From: Oceanisphaera psychrotolerans
GTDB lineage: Bacteria; Pseudomonadota; Gammaproteobacteria; Enterobacterales; Aeromonadaceae
Assembly (NCBI RefSeq): GCF_001870485.1
Contig: NZ_MDKE01000018.1
Location: 1-54,806, forward strand
DNA length: 54,806 nt
Reading direction: 5' to 3'
Shown here: positions 9,034-18,936 of the stretch, one piece after another
How the letters are laid out: each line of letters opens with the position of its first letter
Position numbering within the stretch: position 1 is the stretch's first letter
Made by a program: the position numbers and the translations under genes
The notes under the pieces: model-generated
The model's database searches: none
What the model was told of the DNA's origin: nothing
Seen by the model: the letters and a program-made list of their open reading frames with translations, nothing else

Positions 9034-9054
9034 ATGTCTGTGATCCCGGATGAG

Positions 9055-9636
9055 TTACGGCGCCGCCTGCACCAGTTCGAACACGGTAATCACCCGTTTC
9101 ACGCCGCTGATATTGCGGGTCAGCTGCACCGAGATATCCGCTTCCTTCTGGGTCACCAGACCGATGAGAAACACCTCTCCATTCTCGGTCACCACCTTGA
9201 TCTTGGTGCCGTCGATGTTTTTTTCTGCCAGCAGGGTGCTCTTGACCTTGGAGGTCAGCCAGGTGTCCTGGCTCCGTCCCGCCAGATCCACCGGCTGGCC
9301 CAGGCGGATCTCGTTGAATACCTCGGAGACACCGGGGACGCCCTTGACAATCTTTTCTGCCTGCTGCCGATAGGCTTCGGTTGGGGTCTGGCCGATCAGC
9401 AGGGTCTTGCCGTTGGTGGTGATCACCGCCAGTCGGCTGTCATCCCACAGCGGCTTGGTTTCACCGAGGCGGTGCAGGGCGCGCATGTCGATGGTCTGAT
9501 CGCTGAGCTGAGTACCTAGGGTTCTGCGATCGGTGGCGGAACCCACCCCGGTGCCGGCCCCGGTCAGCATTACGCCGGCACAGCCTTGCAGCAGGACGAG
9601 CGTGGTCAGAACAAGCAGGTATCGTTGTTTCATCAT
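9055..9636 (-). CDS. dolP: DolP, dual-BON-domain outer-membrane lipoprotein
   Basis: DolP (YraP) is an outer-membrane lipoprotein that supports envelope integrity and BAM function in E. coli. The 193-aa product has a signal peptide ending LLQGCAG, a lipobox with lipidated Cys near residue 19. Two BON domains follow (about 50-115 and 125-190), including FNEIRLG and FELVQ ends. It overlaps the upstream diaA stop by 4 nt. A second ATG three bases downstream is an equally possible start. Confidence 0.92.
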   Translation of the reverse strand: MMKQRYLLVLTTLVLLQGCAGVMLTGAGTGVGSATDRRTLGTQLSDQTIDMRALHRLGETKPLWDDSRLAVITTNGKTLLIGQTPTEAYRQQAEKIVKGVPGVSEVFNEIRLGQPVDLAGRSQDTWLTSKVKSTLLAEKNIDGTKIKVVTENGEVFLIGLVTQKEADISVQLTRNISGVKRVITVFELVQAAP

Positions 9637-10226
9637 TCATCTTCCTGTTGGGGGAAAAGGGTGCGATCGATCAGATCGCACAGACAATGCAGGGTCAGCA
9701 GGTTGACTTCATGGATGCGGGGAGCCCGCAATGCCGGTACCCGGATTTCCACATCGTTGGGGCCGAGCAAACCGGCCAGCTCGCCGCCATCACCGCCACT
9801 CAGTGCCACTATGGTCATATCCCGGCTGAGTGCGGCTTCTGCCGCCTTGATCAGGTTGCGGCTGTGGCCGCTGGTAGAGATCACCACCAGCACATCACCG
9901 GTCTGGCCCAGGGCTCGGATCTGGCGGGCATAGGCCTCGTCGAAATGCTGGTCTACCGCAATGGCACTGATGCTGCTGGTGTCCAGGGTCAGGCAGATCG
10001 CGGGGAGTGCCGGGCGCTCGGTTTCATAACGATTAATCAGCTCGCTGACAAACAGCTGCGCCAGGGCATTGGAGCCGCCATTGCCACACACCAGCAGCTT
10101 GTTACCGTTGAGCAGACACATCACCATCATCTGGGCGGCGGCCAGGATATCGTCCGGCAGAGCCTCTGCGGCGGCGATCTTGGTCTGGATGCTTTCGGTA
10201 AAGCTGGCTTTGATTTCTTCCTGCAT
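9633..10226 (-). CDS. diaA: DiaA, DnaA initiator-associating SIS-domain protein
   Basis: DiaA is a tetrameric SIS-fold protein that binds DnaA and promotes timely replication initiation. The 197-aa product carries the SIS features [14 protein letters not shown] and [16 protein letters not shown], and resembles GmhA. The context (lpoA-yraN-diaA-dolP) is the conserved diaA locus, which favours DiaA over sedoheptulose-7-phosphate isomerase. Confidence 0.92.
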   Translation of the reverse strand: MQEEIKASFTESIQTKIAAAEALPDDILAAAQMMVMCLLNGNKLLVCGNGGSNALAQLFVSELINRYETERPALPAICLTLDTSSISAIAVDQHFDEAYARQIRALGQTGDVLVVISTSGHSRNLIKAAEAALSRDMTIVALSGGDGGELAGLLGPNDVEIRVPALRAPRIHEVNLLTLHCLCDLIDRTLFPQQEDE

Positions 10227-10234
10227 GGGATTCC

Positions 10235-10600
10235 TTAAAATGCGTTGGGTATCCAGTGAGTATTGGTACCTTCGCAGGCAACCAAATCGAACCGGCAGGG
10301 CTGTTGTGATTCATTCAGCCCCTTTGATTGCAAGTAACAGAGGGCGGCTCGCCGCAGGCGTTGCTGCTTGGCCGGTGTCACCGAGACGGCAGCACCGCCG
10401 AAGAGGCTGTTCTTGCGATAGCGAACTTCCACGAAGATCAGGGTCTGGCCGGTGCTCATGATCAGATCGATCTCACCGAGTTTGCAGCGATAATTACGCA
10501 TCACCAGCGTCAGCCCCTGCTCGAGTAAATACCGTTCGGCCTGACGCTCGAACTGATCGCCGCGGGCCCGGCTAGTAGTCACCGGGCAGCCATTCGCCAT
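10235..10600 (-). CDS. yraN: YraN, UPF0102 endonuclease-fold protein
   Basis: This is a YraN-family protein of 121 aa with an endonuclease-like fold of unproven function. The blocks [21 protein letters not shown] and FDLVAC match the family's predicted active-site region (E, D, ExR). The start at 10600 (MANGCPVTT) is chosen because GGAG lies 7 nt upstream and the length then fits. The gene overlaps the end of lpoA by 29 nt, so translation is probably coupled. Confidence 0.88.
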   Translation of the reverse strand: MANGCPVTTSRARGDQFERQAERYLLEQGLTLVMRNYRCKLGEIDLIMSTGQTLIFVEVRYRKNSLFGGAAVSVTPAKQQRLRRAALCYLQSKGLNESQQPCRFDLVACEGTNTHWIPNAF

Positions 10601-12386
10601 TACGATACTCCATCCATTGCAGCCGGCGTTGTACCACGCCACGCTCGTTCAGGCTGAGTTCGCCGGTCAACGCCGGTACGGCAGGCGCACCTTCCCGTAG
10701 CTGGGTCAGCTGGGGGATCAGGGTCAGGGCATCATAACCGAAGGCAAACAGCCGCAGCCAGCTGGAGCCGACGGTGGGCCACAGGGTATCGACTTCTTCC
10801 ATCAGCTGCGGAGCGCCCCCAAACAGCCAGGGCATGTCGGCCAGCCGGATGCCATTCAGTTCGCTCATCGGTGCCTCTCCGCCGGGCAGGTAGCTGCGTG
10901 AGGTGACATAGGTCGGAAGACGGGCGGCGCGGCTGTCCCGGACGAAATCGAAGTAGGGCAGAATGAAACGGGTCTCGGTGGTATTGGTCACCATGAATAC
11001 CGCATCGATGGCACCCGTTGCCGGGAGTTGCTCGGTGCTTCCTTTTATCACGCTCACACCAGCCACGGCGCCGGCGTTGCTGAGCGCCCGGCGAACATCA
11101 GACTCGATGGACTGCTGACTGGTAAAATAGGCCAGCCTGGCCGGACGGCCGCTCTGTTGTTGCCAGTGCGCATTGAATTCGGCGGCAACCCTGCGGCCCA
11201 GTTCGTTGTCGGGAGCAAACACCAGTGGCTGCTGATGGCCCTGATCCCACATATGCAGGGCGGCATCGGCTGCTTCCGCTTCGGGTGACAGGGAAAAGTA
11301 GTAGCGGTGGGGCAAGTCTGGCTGGTAGGCAGGCAGATTGAGTGCGAGCAGGGGAATGGCCGGATCCAGCCCGTTGAGGGCATCAATATCTTCCTTGAGC
11401 AGAGGGCCGATGATGAAATCGGCACCTGCCTGCTGGATCTGTTGATAGAGACCGGCCATGTCCCGACCGTTGGTGTCGAAGAAGCTGAGGCGTGACGACT
11501 GGCCCTGATGGGCGCTCAGTATGCCGTTGCGAATGGCTTCGGCCTGTTCCGCCAGTTTGCCGGACATCGGCAACAGCACGGCAATATGGGCCGGTTGATA
11601 GGATTCCAGTGTCATCACCGGGCCCGTGTCGTCAGACAGGTAGCGGTGCCCCGGATGATCCGGGTAGGCCTTGCGCCAGGATTGCAACTGCCAGCGACGC
11701 TGGGCGGGCTGGGCATGGTCGGTGTTCAGAATCGCCATCAGACGCAGCCAGCCGTTGATCTGTTCATCGTTGGCCGTATTTTGTGCCTTGCGCAGGGCCA
11801 GCGGTGACGGCTGCTGCAGCAGTTGATGAATACGATCCAGGTTGGGGCCCTGCTCCTGTCCATCCAGCAGTGGCTGGCGTTCAATCAGTACTTTGGCGGC
11901 TTCAATCGGCTGCTGTTGCTGCTCGTATCGATTGGCTTGCAACAACAGGTAATAGCTGGCGGCAGCAGGGGACAGGGTGGCCGGACTCAACCCCGAAAGC
12001 TGCTGAGCCGCCAGTCCGCTATTGCCGGCCGCCAGGGCGGCGGCGGCGTTCAGCAGGTCGATCACCGGCTGTTGTGCCGGGGTGGACTGCTGGCGAAGGC
12101 GGGCCAGTTGGGGCTCGGCGGCGGCAGTATTACCCTGCTGCAGCCAGGCGCGAATGGCCAGCACCCGCCAGGAGAAAGAGTCCGGCTCGGGAGCCTGCTC
12201 GGCCTGGGCCAGGTATTGCTCGGCACTTCTGTCGGTGAGGCCAAACATATCCGGTGCCGGTTCTAATGGACCCTTTTGCTGAGGCCCGGTGGTACACGCC
12301 AGCAGTATGGATGAAAGCACCAGAGTGCACAGCAGTCGTGTTACACTGCTACGTTGATATTTCGTCGCCAATCCCTTATATCCCAA
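10572..12386 (-). CDS. lpoA: LpoA, outer-membrane lipoprotein activator of PBP1A
   Basis: LpoA spans the periplasm from the outer membrane to activate the class A synthase PBP1A. The 604-aa product has a lipobox (SILLACTTG) and an N-terminal TPR-like helical half. The C-terminal half is a periplasmic-binding-protein-like fold (HIAVLLPMSGKLAEQAEAI; GADFIIGPLLKED). The listed start is a TTG. A much better start, ATG at 12396 with AGGA 5 nt upstream, is out of frame by one base, so another indel may hide here. It is divergent from rsmI, as in E. coli. Confidence 0.9.
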   Translation of the reverse strand: MGYKGLATKYQRSSVTRLLCTLVLSSILLACTTGPQQKGPLEPAPDMFGLTDRSAEQYLAQAEQAPEPDSFSWRVLAIRAWLQQGNTAAAEPQLARLRQQSTPAQQPVIDLLNAAAALAAGNSGLAAQQLSGLSPATLSPAAASYYLLLQANRYEQQQQPIEAAKVLIERQPLLDGQEQGPNLDRIHQLLQQPSPLALRKAQNTANDEQINGWLRLMAILNTDHAQPAQRRWQLQSWRKAYPDHPGHRYLSDDTGPVMTLESYQPAHIAVLLPMSGKLAEQAEAIRNGILSAHQGQSSRLSFFDTNGRDMAGLYQQIQQAGADFIIGPLLKEDIDALNGLDPAIPLLALNLPAYQPDLPHRYYFSLSPEAEAADAALHMWDQGHQQPLVFAPDNELGRRVAAEFNAHWQQQSGRPARLAYFTSQQSIESDVRRALSNAGAVAGVSVIKGSTEQLPATGAIDAVFMVTNTTETRFILPYFDFVRDSRAARLPTYVTSRSYLPGGEAPMSELNGIRLADMPWLFGGAPQLMEEVDTLWPTVGSSWLRLFAFGYDALTLIPQLTQLREGAPAVPALTGELSLNERGVVQRRLQWMEYRNGEWLPGDY

Positions 12387-12455
12387 ACTGTGTCATTCTG
12401 GTCCTAAGTGTAATAGGGCCATGACGGTGAAACAATTGCTTGCACAGGAGTCCCC

Positions 12456-13301
12456 ATGAGCCAAGCGGCTGCACTTTATATTGTGCCTACCCCTATCGGC
12501 AACCTGAATGATATCAGCCAGCGTGCTTTGGACACATTACAACAGGTTGATTTAATTGCCTGTGAAGATACCCGTCATACGGCGAAGTTGCTGTCCCACT
12601 ACCAGATTAGTACGCCCACCTGGGCGCTGCATGATCATAATGAGCAGTACAAGTCGGAACAGCTGGTAACCCGCTTGCTGAGCGGCCAGTCGGTAGCGCT
12701 GGTGTCGGATGCCGGCACCCCCCTGATCAGCGACCCGGGTTATCATTTGGTCAACAGCTGTCGTGACGCCGGGGTGCAGGTTATCGCCTTGCCCGGCCCC
12801 TGTGCGGCGGTGACGGCGCTGTCTGCTGCCGGCCTGCCCACGGATCGCTTTGCTTTCGAAGGTTTTTTGCCGGCAAAGGAAAAAGCGAGGCTGGACAAAA
12901 TCGAAAGCCTGAAGGATGAACCTCGCACCCTGGTGTTCTACGAATCCCCCCGCCGCCTGCTCGACAGTGTGGCAGCGCTGGTCGCGGTGTTGGGTGACGA
13001 ACGCCGGCTGGTGGTGGCGCGGGAACTGACCAAGACCTTCGAAACCATTCACAGCCTGCCCGCTGGAGAGATGTTGCTCTGGCTGCAGGAAGACAGCAAT
13101 CGCAGCCGGGGTGAAATCGTGCTGATGGTCGCCGGTTACCGGCCCGACAGCGATGACGAACTATCGGCCGAGGTATTGCGCACCCTGACCCTGCTGCGTT
13201 CCGAGCTGCCCCTGAAGAAGGCGGCAGCGCTGACTGCCGAGATCCACGGGGTCAAGAAAAACGCCCTCTACAAATACGGGCTGGAACATCTGGAGTCCTG
13301 A
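12456..13301 (+). CDS. rsmI: 16S rRNA (cytidine1402-2'-O)-methyltransferase RsmI
   Basis: RsmI adds the 2'-O-methyl group at C1402 in the decoding centre; the base is also N4-methylated by RsmH, encoded further on. The 281-aa product has the tetrapyrrole-methylase fold: [42 protein letters not shown] and [17 protein letters not shown]. The ATG follows AGGAG with good spacing. It is divergent from lpoA across a 69-bp gap and precedes rnpB. Confidence 0.96.
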   Translation: MSQAAALYIVPTPIGNLNDISQRALDTLQQVDLIACEDTRHTAKLLSHYQISTPTWALHDHNEQYKSEQLVTRLLSGQSVALVSDAGTPLISDPGYHLVNSCRDAGVQVIALPGPCAAVTALSAAGLPTDRFAFEGFLPAKEKARLDKIESLKDEPRTLVFYESPRRLLDSVAALVAVLGDERRLVVARELTKTFETIHSLPAGEMLLWLQEDSNRSRGEIVLMVAGYRPDSDDELSAEVLRTLTLLRSELPLKKAAALTAEIHGVKKNALYKYGLEHLES

Positions 13302-13372
13302 GCCTTGGCGCTCCCGGTTCATCAAGGCATGAGGGCTGGTGTCAGGGAAGTGACTGGTGTACACTCCGCCGC

Positions 13373-13758
<386 letters not shown>

Positions 13759-13765
13759 ATTTTGT

Positions 13766-13789
13766 AAAACGCAGCTTCGGCTGCGTTTT
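13766..13789 (+). terminator. Rho-independent terminator of rnpB
   Basis: AAAACGCAG and CTGCGTTTT form a 9-bp stem around a CTTCGG loop, a stable UUCG-type tetraloop context. Confidence 0.9.
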
Positions 13790-13935
13790 CTGTTTATGGC
13801 CGCCGGCGAATGGCCATGCCGTTTTATTTCTCCTTCCCTTTCTCCTTTCAACTCCCTGTCTGTTCACGCTGTGATTTATATCGTCGTTAATTCCTCTCAA
13901 CCCGCCTGGAAATTAACTTTCTCTGCTGCGCTTGC

Positions 13936-13964
13936 TTGAAAAGCTTGAGTCCGCTCCTTACACT
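13936..13964 (+). promoter_or_regulatory. dcw-cluster promoter (Pmra)
   Basis: TTGAAA (13936-13941), a 17-nt spacer and TACACT (13959-13964) form a good sigma70 promoter about 60 nt upstream of mraZ. In E. coli the equivalent promoter drives most of the dcw cluster. The gap 13790-13935 upstream of it holds nothing I recognise. Confidence 0.75.
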
Positions 13965-13972
13965 CTAGCAGG

Positions 13973-13996
13973 GTGGGGAAAAGTGGTTTTTTGTGG
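13973..13996 (+). promoter_or_regulatory. three MraZ boxes (GTGG repeats, 10-nt period)
   Basis: GTGG occurs at 13973, 13983 and 13993, exactly one helical turn apart, overlapping the predicted transcription start. Published MraZ operators in E. coli are TGGGN direct repeats spaced by 5 nt, i.e. the same 10-nt period upstream of mraZ. This predicts autorepression of the dcw cluster by MraZ. Confidence 0.72.
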
Positions 13997-14022
13997 AACA
14001 AAGTAGATCTTAAGGACTCCGA

Positions 14023-14481
14023 ATGCTGCGTGGTGCTCACGCCATCAGCCTGGATACCAAGGGCCGGTTGGCAATACCGACACGATTCCGGAACTCGTTG
14101 CGCGATGAGTGTGACGGTTTACTGATCTGCACCATCGATATCAGCAATCCCTGTCTGCTGCTTTATCCCCTTGCCGAATGGGAATTGATAGAAAAGAAAT
14201 TGCGGGCCTTGTCGAGCACCAATCCGGTGGAGCGGCGGCTGCAACGAGTATTACTGGGACATGCTGCGGAGTGCGAGCTGGATGCTCAGGGCCGGTTTTT
14301 GGTACCAGGCCCGCTCAGGCAACATGCTGGACTCGAAAAAAAAATCATGCTGGTGGGGCAACTCAACAAGTTCGAAATATGGGATGACACCCGCTGGCAA
14401 CAACAAATCAGCGATGACTTGCTGGCGCTTCCTGGAGAAGGCTGGGAGTCATCGGAACGACTGCGGGACTTCGCGCTATAA
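14023..14481 (+). CDS. mraZ: MraZ, transcriptional regulator of the dcw cluster
   Basis: MraZ is an AbrB-fold, ring-forming DNA-binding protein that represses its own operon. The 152-aa product has two SpoVT/AbrB-like halves, each with the family signature: [14 protein letters not shown] near residue 11 and [14 protein letters not shown] near residue 87. It is the first gene after the Pmra promoter and the GTGG operator repeats, and ends one base before the rsmH start. Confidence 0.96.
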   Translation: MLRGAHAISLDTKGRLAIPTRFRNSLRDECDGLLICTIDISNPCLLLYPLAEWELIEKKLRALSSTNPVERRLQRVLLGHAAECELDAQGRFLVPGPLRQHAGLEKKIMLVGQLNKFEIWDDTRWQQQISDDLLALPGEGWESSERLRDFAL

Positions 14482-14482
14482 C

Positions 14483-15427
14483 ATGAGTCAACAACAGGCA
14501 CATATCACAGTACTGCTGCACGAAGCCGTGGACGGCTTGAATATCAAGTCTGACGGTATCTATGTGGACGGTACCTTCGGTCGCGGCGGACACTCCCGTC
14601 ATATTCTGTCTCAGCTGGGCCCGGAGGGGCGGCTGCTGGCGATTGACCGGGATCCCCAGGCCATCGCCGAAGCGGCCAAGATTGACGACCCCCGCTTTCA
14701 GATACTGCACGGTCCCTTTTCCCGCCTGGCGGAAATGATGGATGAGCAGGGACTGACAGGGCGCATCGATGGCGTCCTGCTCGATCTGGGGGTGTCTTCT
14801 CCTCAACTCGATCAGGCCGACCGCGGCTTCAGCTTCCAGAAAGACGGCCCCCTGGATATGCGCATGGATCCGACCAGCGGCCAGAGCGCCGCCGAGTGGC
14901 TGGCGCATGCGGATGTGGATGATATCGCCTGGGTGCTGAAAACCTTCGGGGAAGAAAAGTTCGCCAAGAAGATAGCCCGCGCCATCGTACATGACCGGGC
15001 AACAGAGCCTTATACCCGCACCCGGGCTCTGGCAGAGATGATCGCCCGGGTCAGCCCCAGCCGGGAAAAGAACAAGCATGCGGCTACCCGCAGCTTCCAG
15101 GCGATTCGTATCTATATCAACAGCGAACTGGAAGAAATCGAGCAGGCGCTCAACGGCGCCATGCAGGTGCTCGCTCCCGGCGGTCGCCTGTCGGTGATCA
15201 GCTTCCATTCGCTGGAAGACCGGCTGGTCAAACACTTCATCCGCAAACAGGAAAAGGGTCCCGAGGTTCCACCCGGACTGCCCTTGACCGAGGCTCAGCT
15301 GGCCGGTGGACGCCTGTTGAAGAGTATCGGCAAGGCGCGCAAGCCATCTGCCGCCGAGGTGGAGGCCAATCCGCGCTCGCGTAGCTCGGTGCTGCGCGTC
15401 GCCGAGCGACTGGAAACGCCGGAGTGA
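14483..15427 (+). CDS. rsmH: 16S rRNA (cytosine1402-N4)-methyltransferase RsmH
   Basis: RsmH (MraW) N4-methylates C1402 of 16S rRNA. The 314-aa product starts [19 protein letters not shown]. It has the SAM motif [12 protein letters not shown], the [20 protein letters not shown] block, and the C-terminal [19 protein letters not shown]. An upstream frame extension overlaps mraZ and lacks homology, so the ATG at 14483 is used. Its stop overlaps the ftsL GTG. Confidence 0.96.
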   Translation: MSQQQAHITVLLHEAVDGLNIKSDGIYVDGTFGRGGHSRHILSQLGPEGRLLAIDRDPQAIAEAAKIDDPRFQILHGPFSRLAEMMDEQGLTGRIDGVLLDLGVSSPQLDQADRGFSFQKDGPLDMRMDPTSGQSAAEWLAHADVDDIAWVLKTFGEEKFAKKIARAIVHDRATEPYTRTRALAEMIARVSPSREKNKHAATRSFQAIRIYINSELEEIEQALNGAMQVLAPGGRLSVISFHSLEDRLVKHFIRKQEKGPEVPPGLPLTEAQLAGGRLLKSIGKARKPSAAEVEANPRSRSSVLRVAERLETPE

Positions 15428-15738
15428 TAACCGGACGCATTAATCTGGCCAGGGAAATAGGCCAGGATCTGTTGCGGCACAAGTTGCAGCTGTTGCTGGC
15501 CCTGGCGACCCTGGTGTCGGCTCTGCTGGTGATCGTCATTACCCAGAACACCCGGGAATTGACCAGTGAATACAACGAATTGATGGCCGAGCAGGACCGG
15601 CTGGATATCGAATGGCGGCATCTGCTGCTGGAACAAAACACCTTGATGGAGCACAGCCGGATAGAGGCGCTGGCCCGGGACAAGCTGGGCATGAAGCGAC
15701 CGGCCCCGGCACAGGAAAAACTGGTGACGCAACGATGA
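15424..15738 (+). CDS. ftsL: cell division protein FtsL
   Basis: FtsL is a small bitopic protein of the FtsQLB divisome subcomplex, which activates FtsWI. The 104-aa product has a short cytoplasmic N-terminus, one membrane helix (about residues 20-40) and a periplasmic coiled coil ([20 protein letters not shown]). A conserved end follows ([15 protein letters not shown]). The start is GTG, overlapping the rsmH stop, and the gene overlaps ftsI by 4 nt. Confidence 0.94.
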   Translation: MITGRINLAREIGQDLLRHKLQLLLALATLVSALLVIVITQNTRELTSEYNELMAEQDRLDIEWRHLLLEQNTLMEHSRIEALARDKLGMKRPAPAQEKLVTQR

Positions 15739-17480
15739 AACGGCGCAAGCTTGCTAAAAAAGAACCCATGCTGACCGGTTGGCGTTTTCGGACCGTGTGC
15801 GGGGTGATCCTGTTCGCCTTCGTCGCCCTGTTTGCCCGTGCCGCCTGGATCCAGGTGGTGTCGCCGGACCGGTTGCGACAGGAAGGCGACATGCGTTCGC
15901 TGCGGACCACCCTCACCAGTACCACCCGTGGCATGATTATGGATCGCAATGGCGAGGAACTGGCGGTATCGGTGCCGGTTCAGGCGGTGTGGGCCGATCC
16001 CAAACAGGTGCATGCCGAGCTGAGCCTGGAAAAGGGACAGGCCTGGAAGGCCCTGGCCGACGTGCTGGGTGTTCCGCATGAAACCTTGATGAAACGGGTC
16101 GAGAACCCCAGACGTCGCTTCGTGTATCTGCAGCGTCAGGTTACCCCGGCGGTGGCGGAATATATTCGCCGGCTGCGGCTGCCCGGGGTACACCTGCGCC
16201 CGGAAGAACGTCGTTTCTATCCTACCGGCGAGATCAACGCCCACCTGGTGGGCATGACCAATATCGACGGCTCCGGTATCGAGGGCATAGAGCGAGGCTT
16301 CAACGAGTGGCTCACCGCCCAGGCCGGCGAGCGTCAGGTACGCAAGGACAGAACCGGCCGGATCATCGAGGATCTGGGTGTGGTATCGGAAGCGCGGGAA
16401 GCGAACCACATCCAGTTGACCATCGATCAGCGTATCCAGGCGCTGGCCTATCGTTCGCTCAAGCGGGCCACCGAATATTATCGTGCCACCTCCGCCTCGC
16501 TGGTGATGATCGACGTGAAAACCGGCGAGGTGCTGGCGATTGTCAACAGCCCTTCCTTCAATCCGAATAACCGCAGTCAGTACCAGAGTTTCCGGGCGCG
16601 TAACCGGGCGGTTACCGATACCTATGAGCCCGGCTCCACCATCAAGCCGTTGATCGTGATCAGCGCGCTGGAAAACGGCGTGGTCAACGCCGACTCCATC
16701 GTCGATACCAGCCCCGGCTGGATGCGACTGGGAGGCAAGCGGGTGTCCGATACCCGCAACCTGGGGCCCATCAGCGTGCAAACCGTACTGCAACGCTCGT
16801 CCAACATGGGAATGGCGCGCATGGCGCTGCAGGAAACGCCGGAGCAACTGCTCGACACCCTCTACCGTTTCGGACTCGGTATCGACTCCGGCATGGGGCT
16901 GGTGGGTGAAAGTACCGGCCTGGTGCCCCAGCGCCGGCGCTGGTCCGACATCGAGCGGGCGACGCTGTCGTTCGGTTACGGCATCACCGTGACCCCGCTG
17001 CAGCTGGCCCAGTCGTATGCGGTGCTGGCCAACGGGGGCGTACGTTACCCGCTGAGCATCGTCAAGCGCAGCCAGCCCCCGGTGGGTGAGCAGGTGGTGC
17101 CCCGGCAGCACGCGGATGCGGTGCTGCATATGCTCGAAAGCGTGGTCGGCCCCGGTGGTACCGCGCTCAAGGCCGCCATTCCCGGTTACCGGGTGGCCGG
17201 CAAGACCGGTACTTCGCGCAAGGCCATCGCCGGTGGTTACGGCAGCGACTATGTCGGCCTCTTCGCCGGCATGGCGCCGGTGAGCAATCCGCGGCTGGCC
17301 ATGGTGGTGGTGATGAACGAGCCCCAGGGCGACAAATACTATGGTGGCGATGTGGCGGCGCCGGTGTTTGCCGAAGTCATGAGCGGTGCCCTGCAATTAT
17401 TGAATATTCGCCCGGATGCGGCGACCCAGGAACAGTTCCAGCTGGCAGGACAGGAGGCAAACAGTGTCCCTCACACTTAG
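15735..17480 (+). CDS. ftsI: FtsI (PBP3), septal peptidoglycan transpeptidase
   Basis: FtsI is the septum-specific class B penicillin-binding protein and partner of FtsW. The 581-aa product has an N-terminal anchor helix (GVILFAFVALFARAAW), a pedestal domain, then the transpeptidase domain. Its active-site motifs are PGSTIKP (nucleophile Ser), SSN and KTGTS. The start at 15735 overlaps ftsL by ATGA; upstream in-frame codons would only duplicate ftsL sequence. The end overlaps the murE GTG by 17 nt. Confidence 0.97.
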   Translation: MKRRKLAKKEPMLTGWRFRTVCGVILFAFVALFARAAWIQVVSPDRLRQEGDMRSLRTTLTSTTRGMIMDRNGEELAVSVPVQAVWADPKQVHAELSLEKGQAWKALADVLGVPHETLMKRVENPRRRFVYLQRQVTPAVAEYIRRLRLPGVHLRPEERRFYPTGEINAHLVGMTNIDGSGIEGIERGFNEWLTAQAGERQVRKDRTGRIIEDLGVVSEAREANHIQLTIDQRIQALAYRSLKRATEYYRATSASLVMIDVKTGEVLAIVNSPSFNPNNRSQYQSFRARNRAVTDTYEPGSTIKPLIVISALENGVVNADSIVDTSPGWMRLGGKRVSDTRNLGPISVQTVLQRSSNMGMARMALQETPEQLLDTLYRFGLGIDSGMGLVGESTGLVPQRRRWSDIERATLSFGYGITVTPLQLAQSYAVLANGGVRYPLSIVKRSQPPVGEQVVPRQHADAVLHMLESVVGPGGTALKAAIPGYRVAGKTGTSRKAIAGGYGSDYVGLFAGMAPVSNPRLAMVVVMNEPQGDKYYGGDVAAPVFAEVMSGALQLLNIRPDAATQEQFQLAGQEANSVPHT

Positions 17481-18936
17481 AGAGCTCGCGATACCGCTGG
17501 GCCTGTCGGCTCCGGCCATCGCCATCGACGCCATGACCCTCGACAGCCGGAAGGTGACGCCGGGCACCCTGTTCATCGCCGTCAAGGGGCACAGCGTGGA
17601 CGGCCGCCGCTTTATCGAGTCGGCCCTGGCCAGGGGGGCGGCGGCGGTGATGTTCGAGGCGGACAGCCCGGAGCAGTCCGGCCTGGACCATAGGGATCAC
17701 CGCTTGCTGGGGGTGTACCGCTTGCCCGAACGCCTGTCGCTGCTGGCCGGCGCCTTTTACGGCGATCCGTCCGCCGAGCTGCAACTGGTGGGAGTGACCG
17801 GCACCAACGGCAAGAGTACCGTCACCCAGCTTGTTGCCAACTGGAGCTGTCTGCTGGGCACCCAGGCCGGCGTGATGGGCACCCTGGGCAACGGTCTCTA
17901 CGGCCAGTTGCAGGATGCCATCAATACCACCGGTTCGGCACTGGAGGTACAGCAACAACTGGCCGAACAGCAACAGGCCGGTGCCCGGCGGCTGGCGATG
18001 GAAGTCTCTTCCCACGGTTTGCATCAGCACCGGGTGGCTGCGCTGAATTTTGACGTGGCGGTGTTCACCAATCTCAGCCGGGATCACCTGGATTATCACG
18101 GCACCATGGCCGAATACGGCGAGGCCAAGCGGCGGTTGTTCGAGCTTTGCCGCAAGGCCCGGGTCATCAATGCCGACGACCCGCTCGGGCGGCGCTGGCT
18201 GCGCCTGTATCCGGATGCGATCGCCTACAGCCTGCACGGTCGACTGAACGATTTCGGCGGTCGTCAGTTGGTGGCGGAAACCGTACATTTTTATGGTGAT
18301 GGCCTGAAAGTGACCATTAACTCCGACTGGGGGAATGGTGTATTATCCGCCCCCCTGATGGGCCGCTTCAATGTCGCCAATCTGTTGGCGGCGATGGGAA
18401 CCCTGCTGGCGCTGGGCGAACCATTCGACAGGTTGTTGGCCACGGCGCCCCGGTTGTCCGGCGTGGCGGGGCGGATGGAGCCTTTTACCGCCCCCGAACA
18501 GCCGCTGGTGGTGGTGGATTATGCCCATACCCCCGATGCGCTCGAGCAGGTATTACAGGCGCTGCGTCAGCATTGCAAAGGCCGTTTATGGTGTCTGGCG
18601 GGCTGCGGTGGCGACCGGGACAAGGGCAAGCGTCCGCTGATGGCGGCCGCGGCGGAGCAGGGCGCCGATGTGGTGATCCTGACCGACGACAACCCGCGTA
18701 CCGAGTCGGCCGAGGCCATTATCGAAGACATGCGCCGGGGCCTGAGCGAGCCTGATGCGGTGCTGGTGATCCATCAGCGGGCCGAAGCCATTCGCCACGC
18801 CATCGAGCAGGCGAATGCAGAAGATATTATTTTGGTGGCCGGCAAGGGCCATGAGGATTATCAGATAGTGGGTACTGACAAGATGCATTACAGCGATCGG
18901 CAAACCGTGTCCTCCCTGTTGGGGCTGGGCGCATGA
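17464..18936 (+). CDS. murE: UDP-MurNAc-tripeptide synthetase (meso-DAP-adding) MurE
   Basis: MurE adds meso-diaminopimelate to UDP-MurNAc-L-Ala-D-Glu. The 490-aa product has the ATP-binding GTNGKST and the meso-DAP-specifying DDNPRTE motif, so a Gram-negative mDAP wall is expected. The GTG start at 17464 is preceded by AGGAGG at 6 nt and lies inside the end of ftsI. It overlaps murF by ATGA. Confidence 0.96.
   Translation: MSLTLRELAIPLGLSAPAIAIDAMTLDSRKVTPGTLFIAVKGHSVDGRRFIESALARGAAAVMFEADSPEQSGLDHRDHRLLGVYRLPERLSLLAGAFYGDPSAELQLVGVTGTNGKSTVTQLVANWSCLLGTQAGVMGTLGNGLYGQLQDAINTTGSALEVQQQLAEQQQAGARRLAMEVSSHGLHQHRVAALNFDVAVFTNLSRDHLDYHGTMAEYGEAKRRLFELCRKARVINADDPLGRRWLRLYPDAIAYSLHGRLNDFGGRQLVAETVHFYGDGLKVTINSDWGNGVLSAPLMGRFNVANLLAAMGTLLALGEPFDRLLATAPRLSGVAGRMEPFTAPEQPLVVVDYAHTPDALEQVLQALRQHCKGRLWCLAGCGGDRDKGKRPLMAAAAEQGADVVILTDDNPRTESAEAIIEDMRRGLSEPDAVLVIHQRAEAIRHAIEQANAEDIILVAGKGHEDYQIVGTDKMHYSDRQTVSSLLGLGA

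Noticed and set aside
15237-17396. 719-codon open frame on the minus strand opposite ftsI
   Set aside because: It mirrors ftsI and rsmH codon structure in G+C-rich DNA and has the His/Gln/Gly-rich composition of antisense shadows; no domain is recognisable.
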